This document shows positions 35,941 to 45,213 of a stretch of 64,000 bases of DNA, piece after piece; position 1 is the first letter of the stretch; each line of letters begins with the position of its first letter. The notes under the pieces were generated by a model, which had not been told where the DNA came from, did no database searches, and saw nothing but the letters and a program-made list of their open reading frames with translations. Origin of the DNA: an uncultured Porphyromonadaceae bacterium (lineage in GTDB: Bacteria > Bacteroidota > Bacteroidia > Bacteroidales > Muribaculaceae); the NCBI GenBank assembly GCA_947176605.1, contig CAMWRH010000002.1:39799-103798 (forward strand). Direction: 5' to 3'. The position numbers and the translations under genes are program-made.

Positions 35941-37419
35941 TCATTTTTTCCAGAAGGCGGGAGTGAAGATAAGCAGGATTGTGTAAAGTTCCAGACGCCC
36001 GGTGAGCATCAGAAACGACAGGAGCCACTTCGCCGGGTCGGCCACGTGCGAGAAGTTGCCTTCAAGTCCGGTGATGTCGGTGCCGAGTCCGGTATTGCTC
36101 ACAGCCGACAGGGCGCAGAAGAAACCGTCCTTAAGCGGCAGTCCGCACACCATGAGACCGATTGCGCCGGCAATTATTACGATGATGTACAGAAACAGGA
36201 AGGCGAGAGTGCGCATCACGATCGGAGAGGGGGTCCCTTTGCCGTTGATTACCACAGTGCGGATGGCATGGGGATGCATCATGCGGTAGAACTCATTGCG
36301 CAGGAACTTCACCAGAATCATGAACCGGTCGATTTTCGCGCCCCCCGAGGTGCTTCCGGCGCAGGCTCCCATCACCATCATGATGATTAGCAGGATTACG
36401 CTTACGGGACCCCAGTCGTTGAAGTCGGGTTCGGTGATGCCGGTCGAGGATAGGATTGACACGGCCTGGAACAGGGGATCGATCGTATAATCGGTCCAGT
36501 CGGTGCCGAGGCGGCGGAAGGCGATATTGAGGGTGAATGCTGCGAAGCAAGTGAGTATTATCCATACATAGACCCTCAGGGCCTCATTCTGCCAAAGGTC
36601 TTTCCACTGGCCGTTGACGGCGCGGAATATCAGCGAGAAATTGACTCCTCCGAGAAACATGAATACCGTCATCACGATCTTGATATAATTGCTGTCCCAG
36701 CGGCCGAGCGACATGTCGGATGTGGCAAATCCGCCGGTCGACATTGTGGAGAGCCCGTAGCACAGGGCGTCAAAGAAATCCATGTCGGAGCAGAGCAGCA
36801 GCAGTATCAGCACGACAGTCAGGCAGATATAAACCATCCATAGCCCTTTCGATGTATTACCGATGCGCGGTCGCAGCTTATCGTGAGTAATGCCGGTGAC
36901 TTCGGCATTGAATAGCTGTATCCCTCCGCGGTAATTGAGCATCGGCACTATGGCGAGCGTAAAGAGTATGATTCCCAGTCCTCCGATCCACTGAGCGATG
37001 CATCGCCATATCAGGATCGAGTGTGGCACTCCGTCGAGGGTGTCGAGCACCGAGGCACCCGTGGTGGTGAATCCGCTCATCGTCTCGAAGAAGGCATCGG
37101 ATATTGAGAAATGTGTGCCGCAGATCAGGAACGGGAGCATCCCGAAGAGCGAAAGGATGATCCAAGTGAGTCCGGTAAGCAGCACGGCCTCGCGTTTGCC
37201 CATGTCGCGCGACTTGGGGCGCAGGCTCATGAGTCCGAATCCGCAGGCGGCCGTGATGCCGATGCATATCAGAAAATGCAGGGCCGATCCTTCGCGATAC
37301 AGCATCCCCACGAGGCAGGGGACGGTCATTATGCCTGCCTCAGTGAGAAGCAGCCACCCGATGACGCGGAGCAGCATCGGGAAGTTGATGTAGGCTTTAT
37401 GTCGGAAGAATGTAGGCAC
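35941..37419 (-). CDS. trkH: TrkH-family potassium uptake membrane protein
   Basis: A 492-residue potassium transporter subunit with four P-loop-bearing membrane repeats. Filter-like glycines are seen in SGFTTTGASVLDT, STMSTGGFATS, SSTGITEPDFND and SNTGLGTDI, each in front of a membrane helix. It forms the channel part of the Trk/Ktr system in the inner membrane. The start is a GTG (37417-37419); an ATG 14 residues later (MLLRVIGWLLLTEAG) is the alternative. Minisatellite B begins four bases upstream of the GTG. It follows trkA, its cytoplasmic gating partner. Confidence 0.95.
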   Translation of the reverse strand: MPTFFRHKAYINFPMLLRVIGWLLLTEAGIMTVPCLVGMLYREGSALHFLICIGITAACGFGLMSLRPKSRDMGKREAVLLTGLTWIILSLFGMLPFLICGTHFSISDAFFETMSGFTTTGASVLDTLDGVPHSILIWRCIAQWIGGLGIILFTLAIVPMLNYRGGIQLFNAEVTGITHDKLRPRIGNTSKGLWMVYICLTVVLILLLLCSDMDFFDALCYGLSTMSTGGFATSDMSLGRWDSNYIKIVMTVFMFLGGVNFSLIFRAVNGQWKDLWQNEALRVYVWIILTCFAAFTLNIAFRRLGTDWTDYTIDPLFQAVSILSSTGITEPDFNDWGPVSVILLIIMMVMGACAGSTSGGAKIDRFMILVKFLRNEFYRMMHPHAIRTVVINGKGTPSPIVMRTLAFLFLYIIVIIAGAIGLMVCGLPLKDGFFCALSAVSNTGLGTDITGLEGNFSHVADPAKWLLSFLMLTGRLELYTILLIFTPAFWKK

Positions 37420-37422
37420 TTT

Positions 37423-37476
37423 GGGAATTAGGAGGGAGGAATTAGGAATTAGGAATTAGGAGGGAGGAATCAGGAA
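37423..37476. repeat. purine-rich minisatellite B (same family as minisatellite A)
   Basis: GGAATTA units flanked on both sides by GGAGGGAGGA. Bases 37438-37470 are identical to 3347-3379. It fills most of the 64-nt gap between trkA and trkH and ends four bases before the trkH start codon. Confidence 0.85.
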
Positions 37477-37483
37477 TGGCGGG

Positions 37484-38818
37484 TCAGGCAAACCATTTCT
37501 CAACCTTGGAGAATGTGCCCGTCAGACAGAACACCACCACATAATCGCCCGGCTGGATGCGGGTCATGCCGGATATCAGTTCACAGTGGTCGCCGCGCAC
37601 CAGCGCCGCCAGAGTCATCCCGAAGGGGAGATGCAGGTCTTTGACCGGGGCGCGTGTGATTTTCGAATGATTCGCGGCCTGCATTTCGGCCACCTCAGCA
37701 TCCGCAAGCACCAGAAACTTCGCATTGCTCTCATCGGCATCGAGCAGAATCTTGAAGATTCGTGAAGATGCGAGGAGCTTCTTGTTGAGGATAGTGCCGA
37801 TGTTGAGGTTCTCGGCCTGGGAGAAGAACTGGAGGTTCTCTACATCGGCAATCGTCTTCGGCACACCGAATTCCTTGGCCGTCAGGCAGGAGAGTATGTT
37901 GGTCTCCGACGAGTCGGTAAGGGCGAGGAATGCGTCATACTGATAGATATTGTTCTCACGCAGCACTTCGATGTCGCGCGGGTCGCCGCATACGAGTTCG
38001 CAATCCGGGAATCGGGTTGCGAAGCGTTCGCACACGTTGCGGTCGGGGTCGATGATCCGGATGTCGTACTTGTCGCTGTACAGCTGGGCGAAACGCGATG
38101 TGATGCGGGTGGCACCGGCTATCAGGGCGCGTCGGATGATGCGTTTCCGCTTTCCGCAGAGTTCTCTCACCTCATCGATAAAAGGAGGTGTAGTGATGAA
38201 ATACACAATATCGTCGCGGCGCAGCACATCGTGGCCTGTGGGGATGATGGTCTCATTGTTGCGCTTGATGGCCGCCACGTGGAAGTCATGCCGGGCCGAC
38301 GTGATATCCTTCAGCTGCATGTCGATGAGCGAATTATTGTCGCGCAGCTTCACTCCGATCAGCACCAGCCGGCCATCGTGCAGCTCACCCCAGTAGCGGG
38401 CCCAGTTGTGGGTCATGGCCTGGTTGATTTCGGTAGCGGCGAGATTTTCCGGATAGATAAGGAAGTCGGCGCCTACCTCTTTAAGTATGCGGCCATTCTC
38501 GGGCTTAAGGAATTCCGAGTTATCGATGCGGGCCACAGTCTTTTTTGCTCCCAGGCGCTTGGCTATGGAGCAGGAAGTGAGATTGCGGGTCTCGAAAGGG
38601 GTGACGGCGATATAGAGGTCGCATTCATCCACTCCTATTTCGCGCAGGGTGCTGAACGAAGAGGTGCTTCCGCAGTAAGTCATCAGATTGTAATTACTGT
38701 CGATGGCATCGAGCTTTTCCTGCTCGCTGTCGAGCAATATGATGTCCTGCTCCTCATTGGAGAGCATCTTGGCCAGGTGTGTGCCCACCTCACCCGCTCC
38801 GGCTATAATTATCTTCAT
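37484..38818 (-). CDS. trkA: Trk system potassium transporter TrkA
   Basis: A 444-residue protein made of two RCK halves, each a Rossmann domain plus a TrkA-C domain. The first half opens MKIIIAGAGEVGTHLAKM, a standard GxGxxG with Asp at LLDSEQ; the second opens RALIAGATRITSRFA, in which the glycine pattern is degraded although the acidic IDPDRN remains. It binds nucleotides and gates TrkH. The ATG at 38816-38818 overlaps the dxs stop by four bases (ATGA), so dxs and trkA are translationally coupled. trkH follows after 64 nt. Confidence 0.96.
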   Translation of the reverse strand: MKIIIAGAGEVGTHLAKMLSNEEQDIILLDSEQEKLDAIDSNYNLMTYCGSTSSFSTLREIGVDECDLYIAVTPFETRNLTSCSIAKRLGAKKTVARIDNSEFLKPENGRILKEVGADFLIYPENLAATEINQAMTHNWARYWGELHDGRLVLIGVKLRDNNSLIDMQLKDITSARHDFHVAAIKRNNETIIPTGHDVLRRDDIVYFITTPPFIDEVRELCGKRKRIIRRALIAGATRITSRFAQLYSDKYDIRIIDPDRNVCERFATRFPDCELVCGDPRDIEVLRENNIYQYDAFLALTDSSETNILSCLTAKEFGVPKTIADVENLQFFSQAENLNIGTILNKKLLASSRIFKILLDADESNAKFLVLADAEVAEMQAANHSKITRAPVKDLHLPFGMTLAALVRGDHCELISGMTRIQPGDYVVVFCLTGTFSKVEKWFA

Positions 38819-40842
38819 AGATTGCTGGTTATGGTGGCGGCGATGGATTCCGCATCGATTCCGGCTATGGCGCGGAGCTGGGCCACGGAGCCCTGTGCAA
38901 TCCATCGGTCGGGTATGCCGACTGTAAGATGTCGAGGGTCGGGGCGATCGGGATGAGCGGCATGGCGTGAGTTAAGCCATTCCGCCACAGCCGATCCGAA
39001 CCCTCCGCTTGACGCGCCGTCCTCGACGGTGACGATAAGCGGATAGCGTGAGGCTATCTCCTCAAGCATATCGGTATCGAGCGGTTTCAGCCAGATCATG
39101 TCGTAGAGGTCGGCCTCGATATCCTTCTTGGCCAGAATCTCCACGGCTTTCAGAGCCTCGTTGCCGATTTCGCCGATGGAGAGTATCGCGACGCGGGGAT
39201 TCACGGCATCGGTGATTTTGCGCCCTTTCCCGGGGTGCAGTACGGAGGGTTGCGGCGCAGGATCGTTTTCAGCCGGAGCCTTCCCTCTGGGATACCGTAT
39301 TGCCATCGGCCCGTCATGCCGGGAGGCCGTGAGCATAAGCGAGCGCAGGGTAGGGGCGTCCATCGGTGCTGCCACGGTGATATTCGGGATGCATCGCAGA
39401 TAAGCGAGGTCAAACAGGCCGTGATGCGTCACGCCGTCCTCGCCGACCAGACCGGCGCGGTCGATGCAGAAAGTGACCGGAAGATTCTGTATGCACACAT
39501 CATGGATGATATTGTCGTAGGCGCGTTGCAGAAACGAAGAATAGATTGCCACAAACGGGTGCTTGCCGGCGGCGGCCAGACCTCCGGCGAAAGTGACGGC
39601 ATGTCCTTCGGAGATACCCACATCAAAAGTGCGTTGCGGCATGGCTCGGAGCATACGTATCATGGAGGTGCCGGATGGCATCGCGGCCGTGATACCCATG
39701 ATTTTCGGGTCGTCCTCGGCAAGGCGTACCAGATATTTGCCGAAGACTTCCTGCCACAGTTCGCGGTTATCATCCGAAGGGGCCGCGAGGCGTCGTCCTG
39801 TCGCGGCGCAGAACTTGCCCGGAGCATGCCACGTCGTAGGGTCGGCCTCGGCTTTCTCGAAACCTTTCCCCTTCGTGGTGTGCAGATGCAGAATGCGGGG
39901 CCCCTTCATATCCTTTATTTCCTGAAGCACCTTCACCACCTTCGTCACGTCATTGCCGTCGAACGGTCCGAAATACCTGATGTTTAGCCCTTCGAAAATA
40001 TTCTGCTGCTTCGAGATAAGCGCCTTGACCGAATTATTGAAACGCAATATGCGCCCCTTGCCACCTTCGCCGATATACCCTTTGGTGCGGAAAAAGTCGT
40101 AGAGTCTCTTCCGCACACGGTTGTAATGCAGAGAAGTGGAAAGTTCCGACAGATACTTATGCAGCGAGCCGACATTGGAGTCGATGCTCATCTCATTGTC
40201 GTTGAGAATTATAAGCAGGTCGTTGGGGTTGTTGGCCGCATTATTAAGCCCTTCGAAAGCGAGGCCTCCGCTGATGGATGCGTCGCCGATTACGGCCACC
40301 GTCTTGCGCTGCTCGCAACCCGGGGTGAGCTTATCGGCGATAGCCATCCCCAGAGCGGCGGAAATGGAATTTGAGGCATGTCCGGCCATAAACGTATCAT
40401 AAGGTGACTCCATCGGATTGGGGAAACCGCTGAGTCCACCCAAAGTGCGCTGCGTCTTAAAGAGGTCGCGTCGGCCTGTAAGCAGCTTATGGGCATAAGC
40501 CTGATGGCCGACATCGTAGACGATGCGGTCATCGGGTGTGTTGAAGACATAGTGCAGAGCCACGATTATATCGACGGCTCCCATGCTTGAGGCGAAATGC
40601 CCCGGGTTTTCCGCCAGCGAGTCAATCAGGAATCCGCGCAGCTCCCGGCATATCTCCGGGAGCACCTCAACGGGGAGCTTGCGGAGGTCGGATGGCGAAT
40701 TGATTCGCGCCAGCAGAGGGGGTACCCCCTTGCAGTCGGCCTCGGCCGAGGGGTCCGGCAGAAGCTGGGCATAGCTTCCGAAAGCGGATTCCTCTACTTC
40801 TTGCAACGCTTGGCCAGGATTGGCTGCAGGTATCTCTTCCAT
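38815..40842 (-). CDS. dxs: 1-deoxy-D-xylulose-5-phosphate synthase
   Basis: A 675-residue ThDP enzyme of the MEP isoprenoid pathway, condensing pyruvate and glyceraldehyde 3-phosphate. Marks are INSPSDLRKLPVEVLPEI, YDVGHQAYAHKLLTGR, VIGDASISGGLAFEGLNNA with NDNEMSID, GPFDGNDVTKV, DRAGLVGEDGVTHHGLFD and the C-terminal transketolase end VEDGASSGGFGSA. The first ATG near the conserved part is at 40842 (MEEIPAANPG), which overlaps the upstream membrane-protein gene by 49 nt; a TTG at 40806 is the only later option before the domain. It lies in a chain small ORF-dxs-trkA-trkH. Confidence 0.94.
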   Translation of the reverse strand: MEEIPAANPGQALQEVEESAFGSYAQLLPDPSAEADCKGVPPLLARINSPSDLRKLPVEVLPEICRELRGFLIDSLAENPGHFASSMGAVDIIVALHYVFNTPDDRIVYDVGHQAYAHKLLTGRRDLFKTQRTLGGLSGFPNPMESPYDTFMAGHASNSISAALGMAIADKLTPGCEQRKTVAVIGDASISGGLAFEGLNNAANNPNDLLIILNDNEMSIDSNVGSLHKYLSELSTSLHYNRVRKRLYDFFRTKGYIGEGGKGRILRFNNSVKALISKQQNIFEGLNIRYFGPFDGNDVTKVVKVLQEIKDMKGPRILHLHTTKGKGFEKAEADPTTWHAPGKFCAATGRRLAAPSDDNRELWQEVFGKYLVRLAEDDPKIMGITAAMPSGTSMIRMLRAMPQRTFDVGISEGHAVTFAGGLAAAGKHPFVAIYSSFLQRAYDNIIHDVCIQNLPVTFCIDRAGLVGEDGVTHHGLFDLAYLRCIPNITVAAPMDAPTLRSLMLTASRHDGPMAIRYPRGKAPAENDPAPQPSVLHPGKGRKITDAVNPRVAILSIGEIGNEALKAVEILAKKDIEADLYDMIWLKPLDTDMLEEIASRYPLIVTVEDGASSGGFGSAVAEWLNSRHAAHPDRPDPRHLTVGIPDRWIAQGSVAQLRAIAGIDAESIAATITSNL

Positions 40843-41012
40843 AACGGTACGAATATGATGATCCCCGAGAATGCGGCGATGAGAATGTTTTTCAAATCGA
40901 AGCCGCCACGCGAGAAAAGCATGTACACCAGCCAAACCCATATGAGAGCCAACAAGATAAGGCCGGCGATTTTTCCGGTGTCATTGCCCGAGGGGGAAAT
41001 ATTGTGTTTCAT
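40794..41012 (-). CDS. small two-helix membrane protein of unknown function
   Basis: A 72-residue protein, MKHNISPSGNDTGKIAGLIL..., with two predicted membrane helices (IAGLILLALIWVWLVYMLFS and ILIAAFSGIIIFVPLWKRYL) and a basic C-terminus (ILAKRCKK). The ATG at 41010-41012 is preferred; another ATG is 13 codons upstream. Its end overlaps the start of dxs by 49 nt in a different frame. The hydrophobic pattern and basic end argue it is real. No family is recognised; coupling to dxs is inferred from overlap. Confidence 0.65.
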   Translation of the reverse strand: MKHNISPSGNDTGKIAGLILLALIWVWLVYMLFSRGGFDLKNILIAAFSGIIIFVPLWKRYLQPILAKRCKK

Positions 41013-41069
41013 TGATGCGAAATTAGCAAAAAATACTGAATCTCTCGCCATAAATTGTCAAATTCTTAC

Positions 41070-41077
41070 TATCTTTG
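41070..41077 (+). promoter_or_regulatory. -7 promoter element for the L,D-transpeptidase gene
   Basis: TATCTTTG matches TAnnTTTG, 94 nt before the ATG at 41171. No TTTG at the standard upstream distance. It also excludes the ORF-track start at 41075. Confidence 0.5.
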
Positions 41078-41170
41078 CACTCAGAAGCGGGTCGTCGGGG
41101 CATGTCGGGCTCCCCGGAAGGGGGCGGCTCCCCCGCACGTTGCCGGCATATACTTGCAGATTTTGAGAGA

Positions 41171-42193
41171 ATGGACACCAAAGGTATCAGATTATACGGA
41201 TTCGTTCTGGCCGGGGTGCTGTCGCTGCTGGCGGGATGCCATCGCAGAGAGGCTGCCGCGCCTGAGGCGGATGTGGAGATTCCGGCCGAGATGCCCGATA
41301 CTCTTGTAGCTGACGACAGTGGGGCGGAGCCGGAGGCAGAGCCCGTGGTGCTTCACACCACGGATGAGATACTGCATGCCATGGCCGAGTCGCCCGACAG
41401 CGCCAGATACGCCGAAGGGATCCTTCCGCAGATGGCCAGGGATGTGCCGGAATATGCCGGCCGGCTCCTTGCCAATGAAGAAGACGGCTTCCTTATAGTA
41501 GACAAAGCCACTATGAAACTCTACCGTTATGACCGCTTCGGAGTGGAGCAGGAGCGTGTGGGAGTGGCTGTGGCCAAGCCTTACGGCACAAAGCATAAGC
41601 GACGCGACAACCGCACCCCCGAGGGGTACTTCACAATCGAAGGGATCTACAACTCCACCGACTGGCTGTATACCGACGACGACGGCAACACCTCGGATGT
41701 AAAGGGGCAGTTCGGCCCCCGGTTCATGCGTCTGCGCACTCCGGTGTCGTCGCAGATCGGTATCCACGGCACGGTGGCTCCCTGGAGCATCGGGGGGCGG
41801 CGTTCGCATGGCTGCATACGCATGACCAACGAAAACATACTGCGCTTCGCCGAAATCTGTAAGCCCGGCTGGCCGGTGATTGTGTCGCCCGGCCCGAAGG
41901 ATATGGCCGTCAACGAAGAAGAGGGGTACGACGTGCCGTCGGTAGCGGTAATCCCCGGGCGCCCCCGCTGCAAGGCGGCTGCCGTCTCACCGGCGTCCGC
42001 ACAGGCCGGGGCTGTCTCCCCGGAACCGGCCTCCGACACGCAGCCTTCATCCGACACGCAGCCTTCATCCGGCATCCATGAAGCCGACACAATATCGGCC
42101 GACCCGTCCGACCATCCTCACGATTCCGCCGACCCGGCGGGGGAGCCCGCCAATGTGGCTGACCCTGACCCGGCCGACCCGTTGTTCAATTGA
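41171..42193 (+). CDS. L,D-transpeptidase (YkuD) lipoprotein
   Basis: A 340-residue envelope protein. A lipoprotein signal (GFVLAGVLSLLAGC) ends in the lipobox LLAGC at about residue 20. The YkuD catalytic domain spans about 100-245: DGFLIVDKATMKLYRYDR, TPEGYFTIEG, IGIHGTVAPWSIG and the active-site RRSHGCIRM. Such enzymes make 3-3 crosslinks in peptidoglycan or attach proteins to it. The C-terminal 90 residues are Ser/Pro/Asp-rich and contain an exact 18-nt tandem duplication (SDTQPSSDTQPSS), probably a flexible tail. ftsK starts 8 nt after the stop. Confidence 0.9.
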   Translation: MDTKGIRLYGFVLAGVLSLLAGCHRREAAAPEADVEIPAEMPDTLVADDSGAEPEAEPVVLHTTDEILHAMAESPDSARYAEGILPQMARDVPEYAGRLLANEEDGFLIVDKATMKLYRYDRFGVEQERVGVAVAKPYGTKHKRRDNRTPEGYFTIEGIYNSTDWLYTDDDGNTSDVKGQFGPRFMRLRTPVSSQIGIHGTVAPWSIGGRRSHGCIRMTNENILRFAEICKPGWPVIVSPGPKDMAVNEEEGYDVPSVAVIPGRPRCKAAAVSPASAQAGAVSPEPASDTQPSSDTQPSSGIHEADTISADPSDHPHDSADPAGEPANVADPDPADPLFN

Positions 42194-42201
42194 AACATAC
42201 G

Positions 42202-45171
42202 ATGACAGACAACACCAACAACAATCAGCGTTACGACGATACATACAGTCCGGTATTCGATATCGAAGAACGGAGTAATTCACGCGAAACCTCACCCCTT
42301 GAGCCTCTGCCCGAGCAACCCGCCGAGCCGGCTCCCCGCACCGACAAGGGGCGTCCGCGCACCGTAAAACCGGTCAGAAGGCGACAGAAAGTCAAAGAAC
42401 AGGCTCCCCCCAGGCAGCCGGCGAAGCCGTCGGCCTCCCCCCAGGCGCGTCCGCAGGTATCGCTCGGAGGCGTGTGGCAACGCATAAAGGATGCCCTCAC
42501 ATCGCAGACATGCCATTGGCTCGTAGGTCTCTTTATCGGAGGCTTTGCCATTTATCTCCTGGTGGCATTCATATCATACTTCACCAACTGCATAGCCGAC
42601 CAGGCTGCAATATCCAATACACCGGTCGGCGGACTTCCTCCCGTAGGCAATGCCGGAGGCGAAGGGGGTGCGCGTCTGTCGGAGCTCCTGATCAACGAAT
42701 CCTTCGGACTCGGGTCGTTCGTCATAATCGTATGGCTCGTGGCCGTGGCGCTTAAGCTCCTGTGCGGACGTCCGCGCTTCAAGACAGTAAATTTCTCGAT
42801 AAAGTGCCTGGTGGCCCTGATTACGGTATCGCTCATTATCGGATTGCTTACCGTGTCGCTTGATACGGTAGTCAACTGGGGCGGATATCACGGCCGCTAC
42901 GTCAACGAATTCATCATCGGATTCGCCGGGTGGTCGGGCGCAGTGATACTGTGCCTGTTCCTTGTAGCCACCTTCTTCGTGATATGCCTCCGTGATTTTG
43001 TCAACTGGGTGCTCCGCAAGCGCGCTCAGCTGGCCGAAAAGCGCCGGCAGGCCGCCGAGGAAAAGGCGGCGCGCCTGCGTCGCGACCGCGAAGTGGAGCA
43101 GATGCGATATCAGGAGCGTCTGGATGCCATTCGCGCCGGCGACGAGAAGGGGACCGAAGAACCCGACGAGGATGAAAGCATAGTGACATTCTCAGCCTCC
43201 GATTCAGCCATGGACTCCACCATACGTGCCTACGACATTGAGGACGAGGAGCCGGGTGAGTCGGCCATGTCCGGAGCGGCAGCCTCACGCCTTCCGCTGC
43301 AGGGTGGCCCTGCCGTGTCGCCCGTCGGGTCGCCTGCGGTATCACCCGTGGCGTCGCCCGGAGAGGGGGGAATCGGATACGAAGCCTCCCCGGCGCCCCC
43401 CCGCACCGCTGACACCGTGCAGCCGGCTCCTTCGGCCGACTCCATGTCGCGCCCCGAGCCTTCATATGCTCCGGCTGCCTCATCCCCCTCCCAGGATATC
43501 CCGGCTGCTCCCGCATCTCCGGCCGCTCCCGCCACCCCGGCGCCTCCCGCAGACGAGGCCGATCCGATCGACGAGGGAGAGAAGGAAGATGATCTCGGGA
43601 TGGTGGTCAACGTCAACACCATCTCCCAGACCGATAAAAAGACCCTTCAGGACAACCGCACCTCCGCCGCTCCGCAGGGAGGCTCCATAAAGCATCTCTA
43701 CAAATTCCCCTCACCGCTGCTGCTTCGCGAAGGGGAGCAGAAAGTGAGCGTAGACGTAGAGGAGCAGCAGGCCAACAAAGACCGCATCCGCGAGACCCTC
43801 AAATACCACGGCATACCGATCACCAGCATCGAGGCTACCGTGGGCCCGACCGTGACGCTCTATGAGATACGCCCCGGTCATGGCATCAAGATATCGAAAA
43901 TCAAGAACCTCGCCGACGACATTGCCCTCTCGCTCGCCGCACGCGGAGTGCGTATCATCGCCCCCATCCCGGGGCGCGGCACTGTCGGCATCGAGGTGGC
44001 CAACAGTGAGCCGCAGACCGTATCGATGCGCTCCATCATCATGAGCCGCAAATACAACGAGTCGCATTACAAGCTCCCTGTGGCAATCGGCTCCACTATC
44101 GGCAACGACGTGTATATGGCCGACCTTACGAAAATGCCCCACCTGCTCGTGGCCGGTGCCACGGGTCAGGGAAAATCCGTGGGTCTGAACGCTATCATTG
44201 CCTCGTTGTTATATAAGAAGCGCCCCGATGAACTGAAGTTTGTGATGATCGACCCCAAAGAGGTGGAATTCTCGCTCTATGCCAAGATAGAGCAGCACTA
44301 TCTCGCCAAACTGGAGGATTCCGACGCCATCGTCACCGACATGTCGAAAGTGGTGGATACGCTCAATTCGCTTTGCGTCGAGATGGACAACCGCTACAAA
44401 CTGCTCCGCACCGCCCAGGTGCGCAACATCGAGGAGTATAACGGCAAACTTGCCCAGAATCTGCTTCGCGAAGAGGATGGCCACCGCTTCATGCCCTACA
44501 TCGTGCTGGTGGTCGACGAGTTTGCCGACCTTATCATGACAGCCGGCAAGGAGGTAGAGACCCCCATTGCGCGTCTGGCGCAGAAGGCACGTGCGATCGG
44601 CATCCACGTGATTATCGCCACACAGCGCCCGTCGACCAACGTCATCACCGGTATCATCAAGGCCAACTTCCCGGTGCGCATAGCCTTCAAGGTGTCGTCG
44701 GGCATCGACTCCAAGACCATCCTTGATGCCACAGGCGCCCAGGCACTGATAGGACGCGGCGACATGCTTATCTCCTACAATTCGGAGATGGTGCGTGTGC
44801 AGTGCGCCTTTATCGACACTCCCGAGGTGGAGGCCATATGCGAATACATAGAGCGTCAGCCCTTCAATGCAGGCCCCTACATACTCCCCGAGCCGCTCAC
44901 AGCTGCCGACGGCGACGGTGCCGGAGGCGCACAGATGGCCGGAGGAGAGCGCGACCCGCTCTTCGAGGAAGTGGCCGAACTCGTAGTGACCTCCGGAGTA
45001 GGAAGCACCTCCGGCATACAGCGCCGCTACTCGATAGGCTACAACCGCGCCGGAAAAATCATGGACCAGCTCGAGCACTACGGAGTGGTGGGACCGTCGC
45101 TTGGCGGCAAACCGCGTCAGGTGCTGATGGACATGTACGGACTTCAGGAACTTCTGCGCACTCTGGGGTAA
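42202..45171 (+). CDS. ftsK: FtsK/SpoIIIE DNA translocase
   Basis: A 989-residue DNA translocase. Four membrane helices lie within about residues 105-270, followed by a long charged and Pro/Ala-rich linker (EEKAARLRRDREVEQ, then ASPAAPATPAPPADEAD), the alpha domain, the RecA-like motor with Walker A VAGATGQGKSVGLN and Walker B VVDEFADL, and a C-terminal gamma winged helix (RYSIGYNRAGKIMDQLEHYG) that reads orienting DNA motifs. It clears chromosome ends at the division septum. The ATG at 42202 is used; the ORF-track TTG overlaps the upstream stop. Confidence 0.97.
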   Translation: MTDNTNNNQRYDDTYSPVFDIEERSNSRETSPLEPLPEQPAEPAPRTDKGRPRTVKPVRRRQKVKEQAPPRQPAKPSASPQARPQVSLGGVWQRIKDALTSQTCHWLVGLFIGGFAIYLLVAFISYFTNCIADQAAISNTPVGGLPPVGNAGGEGGARLSELLINESFGLGSFVIIVWLVAVALKLLCGRPRFKTVNFSIKCLVALITVSLIIGLLTVSLDTVVNWGGYHGRYVNEFIIGFAGWSGAVILCLFLVATFFVICLRDFVNWVLRKRAQLAEKRRQAAEEKAARLRRDREVEQMRYQERLDAIRAGDEKGTEEPDEDESIVTFSASDSAMDSTIRAYDIEDEEPGESAMSGAAASRLPLQGGPAVSPVGSPAVSPVASPGEGGIGYEASPAPPRTADTVQPAPSADSMSRPEPSYAPAASSPSQDIPAAPASPAAPATPAPPADEADPIDEGEKEDDLGMVVNVNTISQTDKKTLQDNRTSAAPQGGSIKHLYKFPSPLLLREGEQKVSVDVEEQQANKDRIRETLKYHGIPITSIEATVGPTVTLYEIRPGHGIKISKIKNLADDIALSLAARGVRIIAPIPGRGTVGIEVANSEPQTVSMRSIIMSRKYNESHYKLPVAIGSTIGNDVYMADLTKMPHLLVAGATGQGKSVGLNAIIASLLYKKRPDELKFVMIDPKEVEFSLYAKIEQHYLAKLEDSDAIVTDMSKVVDTLNSLCVEMDNRYKLLRTAQVRNIEEYNGKLAQNLLREEDGHRFMPYIVLVVDEFADLIMTAGKEVETPIARLAQKARAIGIHVIIATQRPSTNVITGIIKANFPVRIAFKVSSGIDSKTILDATGAQALIGRGDMLISYNSEMVRVQCAFIDTPEVEAICEYIERQPFNAGPYILPEPLTAADGDGAGGAQMAGGERDPLFEEVAELVVTSGVGSTSGIQRRYSIGYNRAGKIMDQLEHYGVVGPSLGGKPRQVLMDMYGLQELLRTLG

Positions 45172-45213
45172 AATCCCAAAGTGCGCCTAATGACCAGAAT
45201 ACATTTAAAAACC

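Noticed and set aside
41012-41171. Replication origin at the main strand switch
   Set aside because: The divergence of gene direction alone is not enough; no DnaA-box cluster, dnaA/dnaN or AT-rich unwinding element is visible.
44209-45078. 289-residue minus-strand ORF inside ftsK
   Set aside because: It mirrors the conserved ftsK motor domain and has no recognisable protein pattern.
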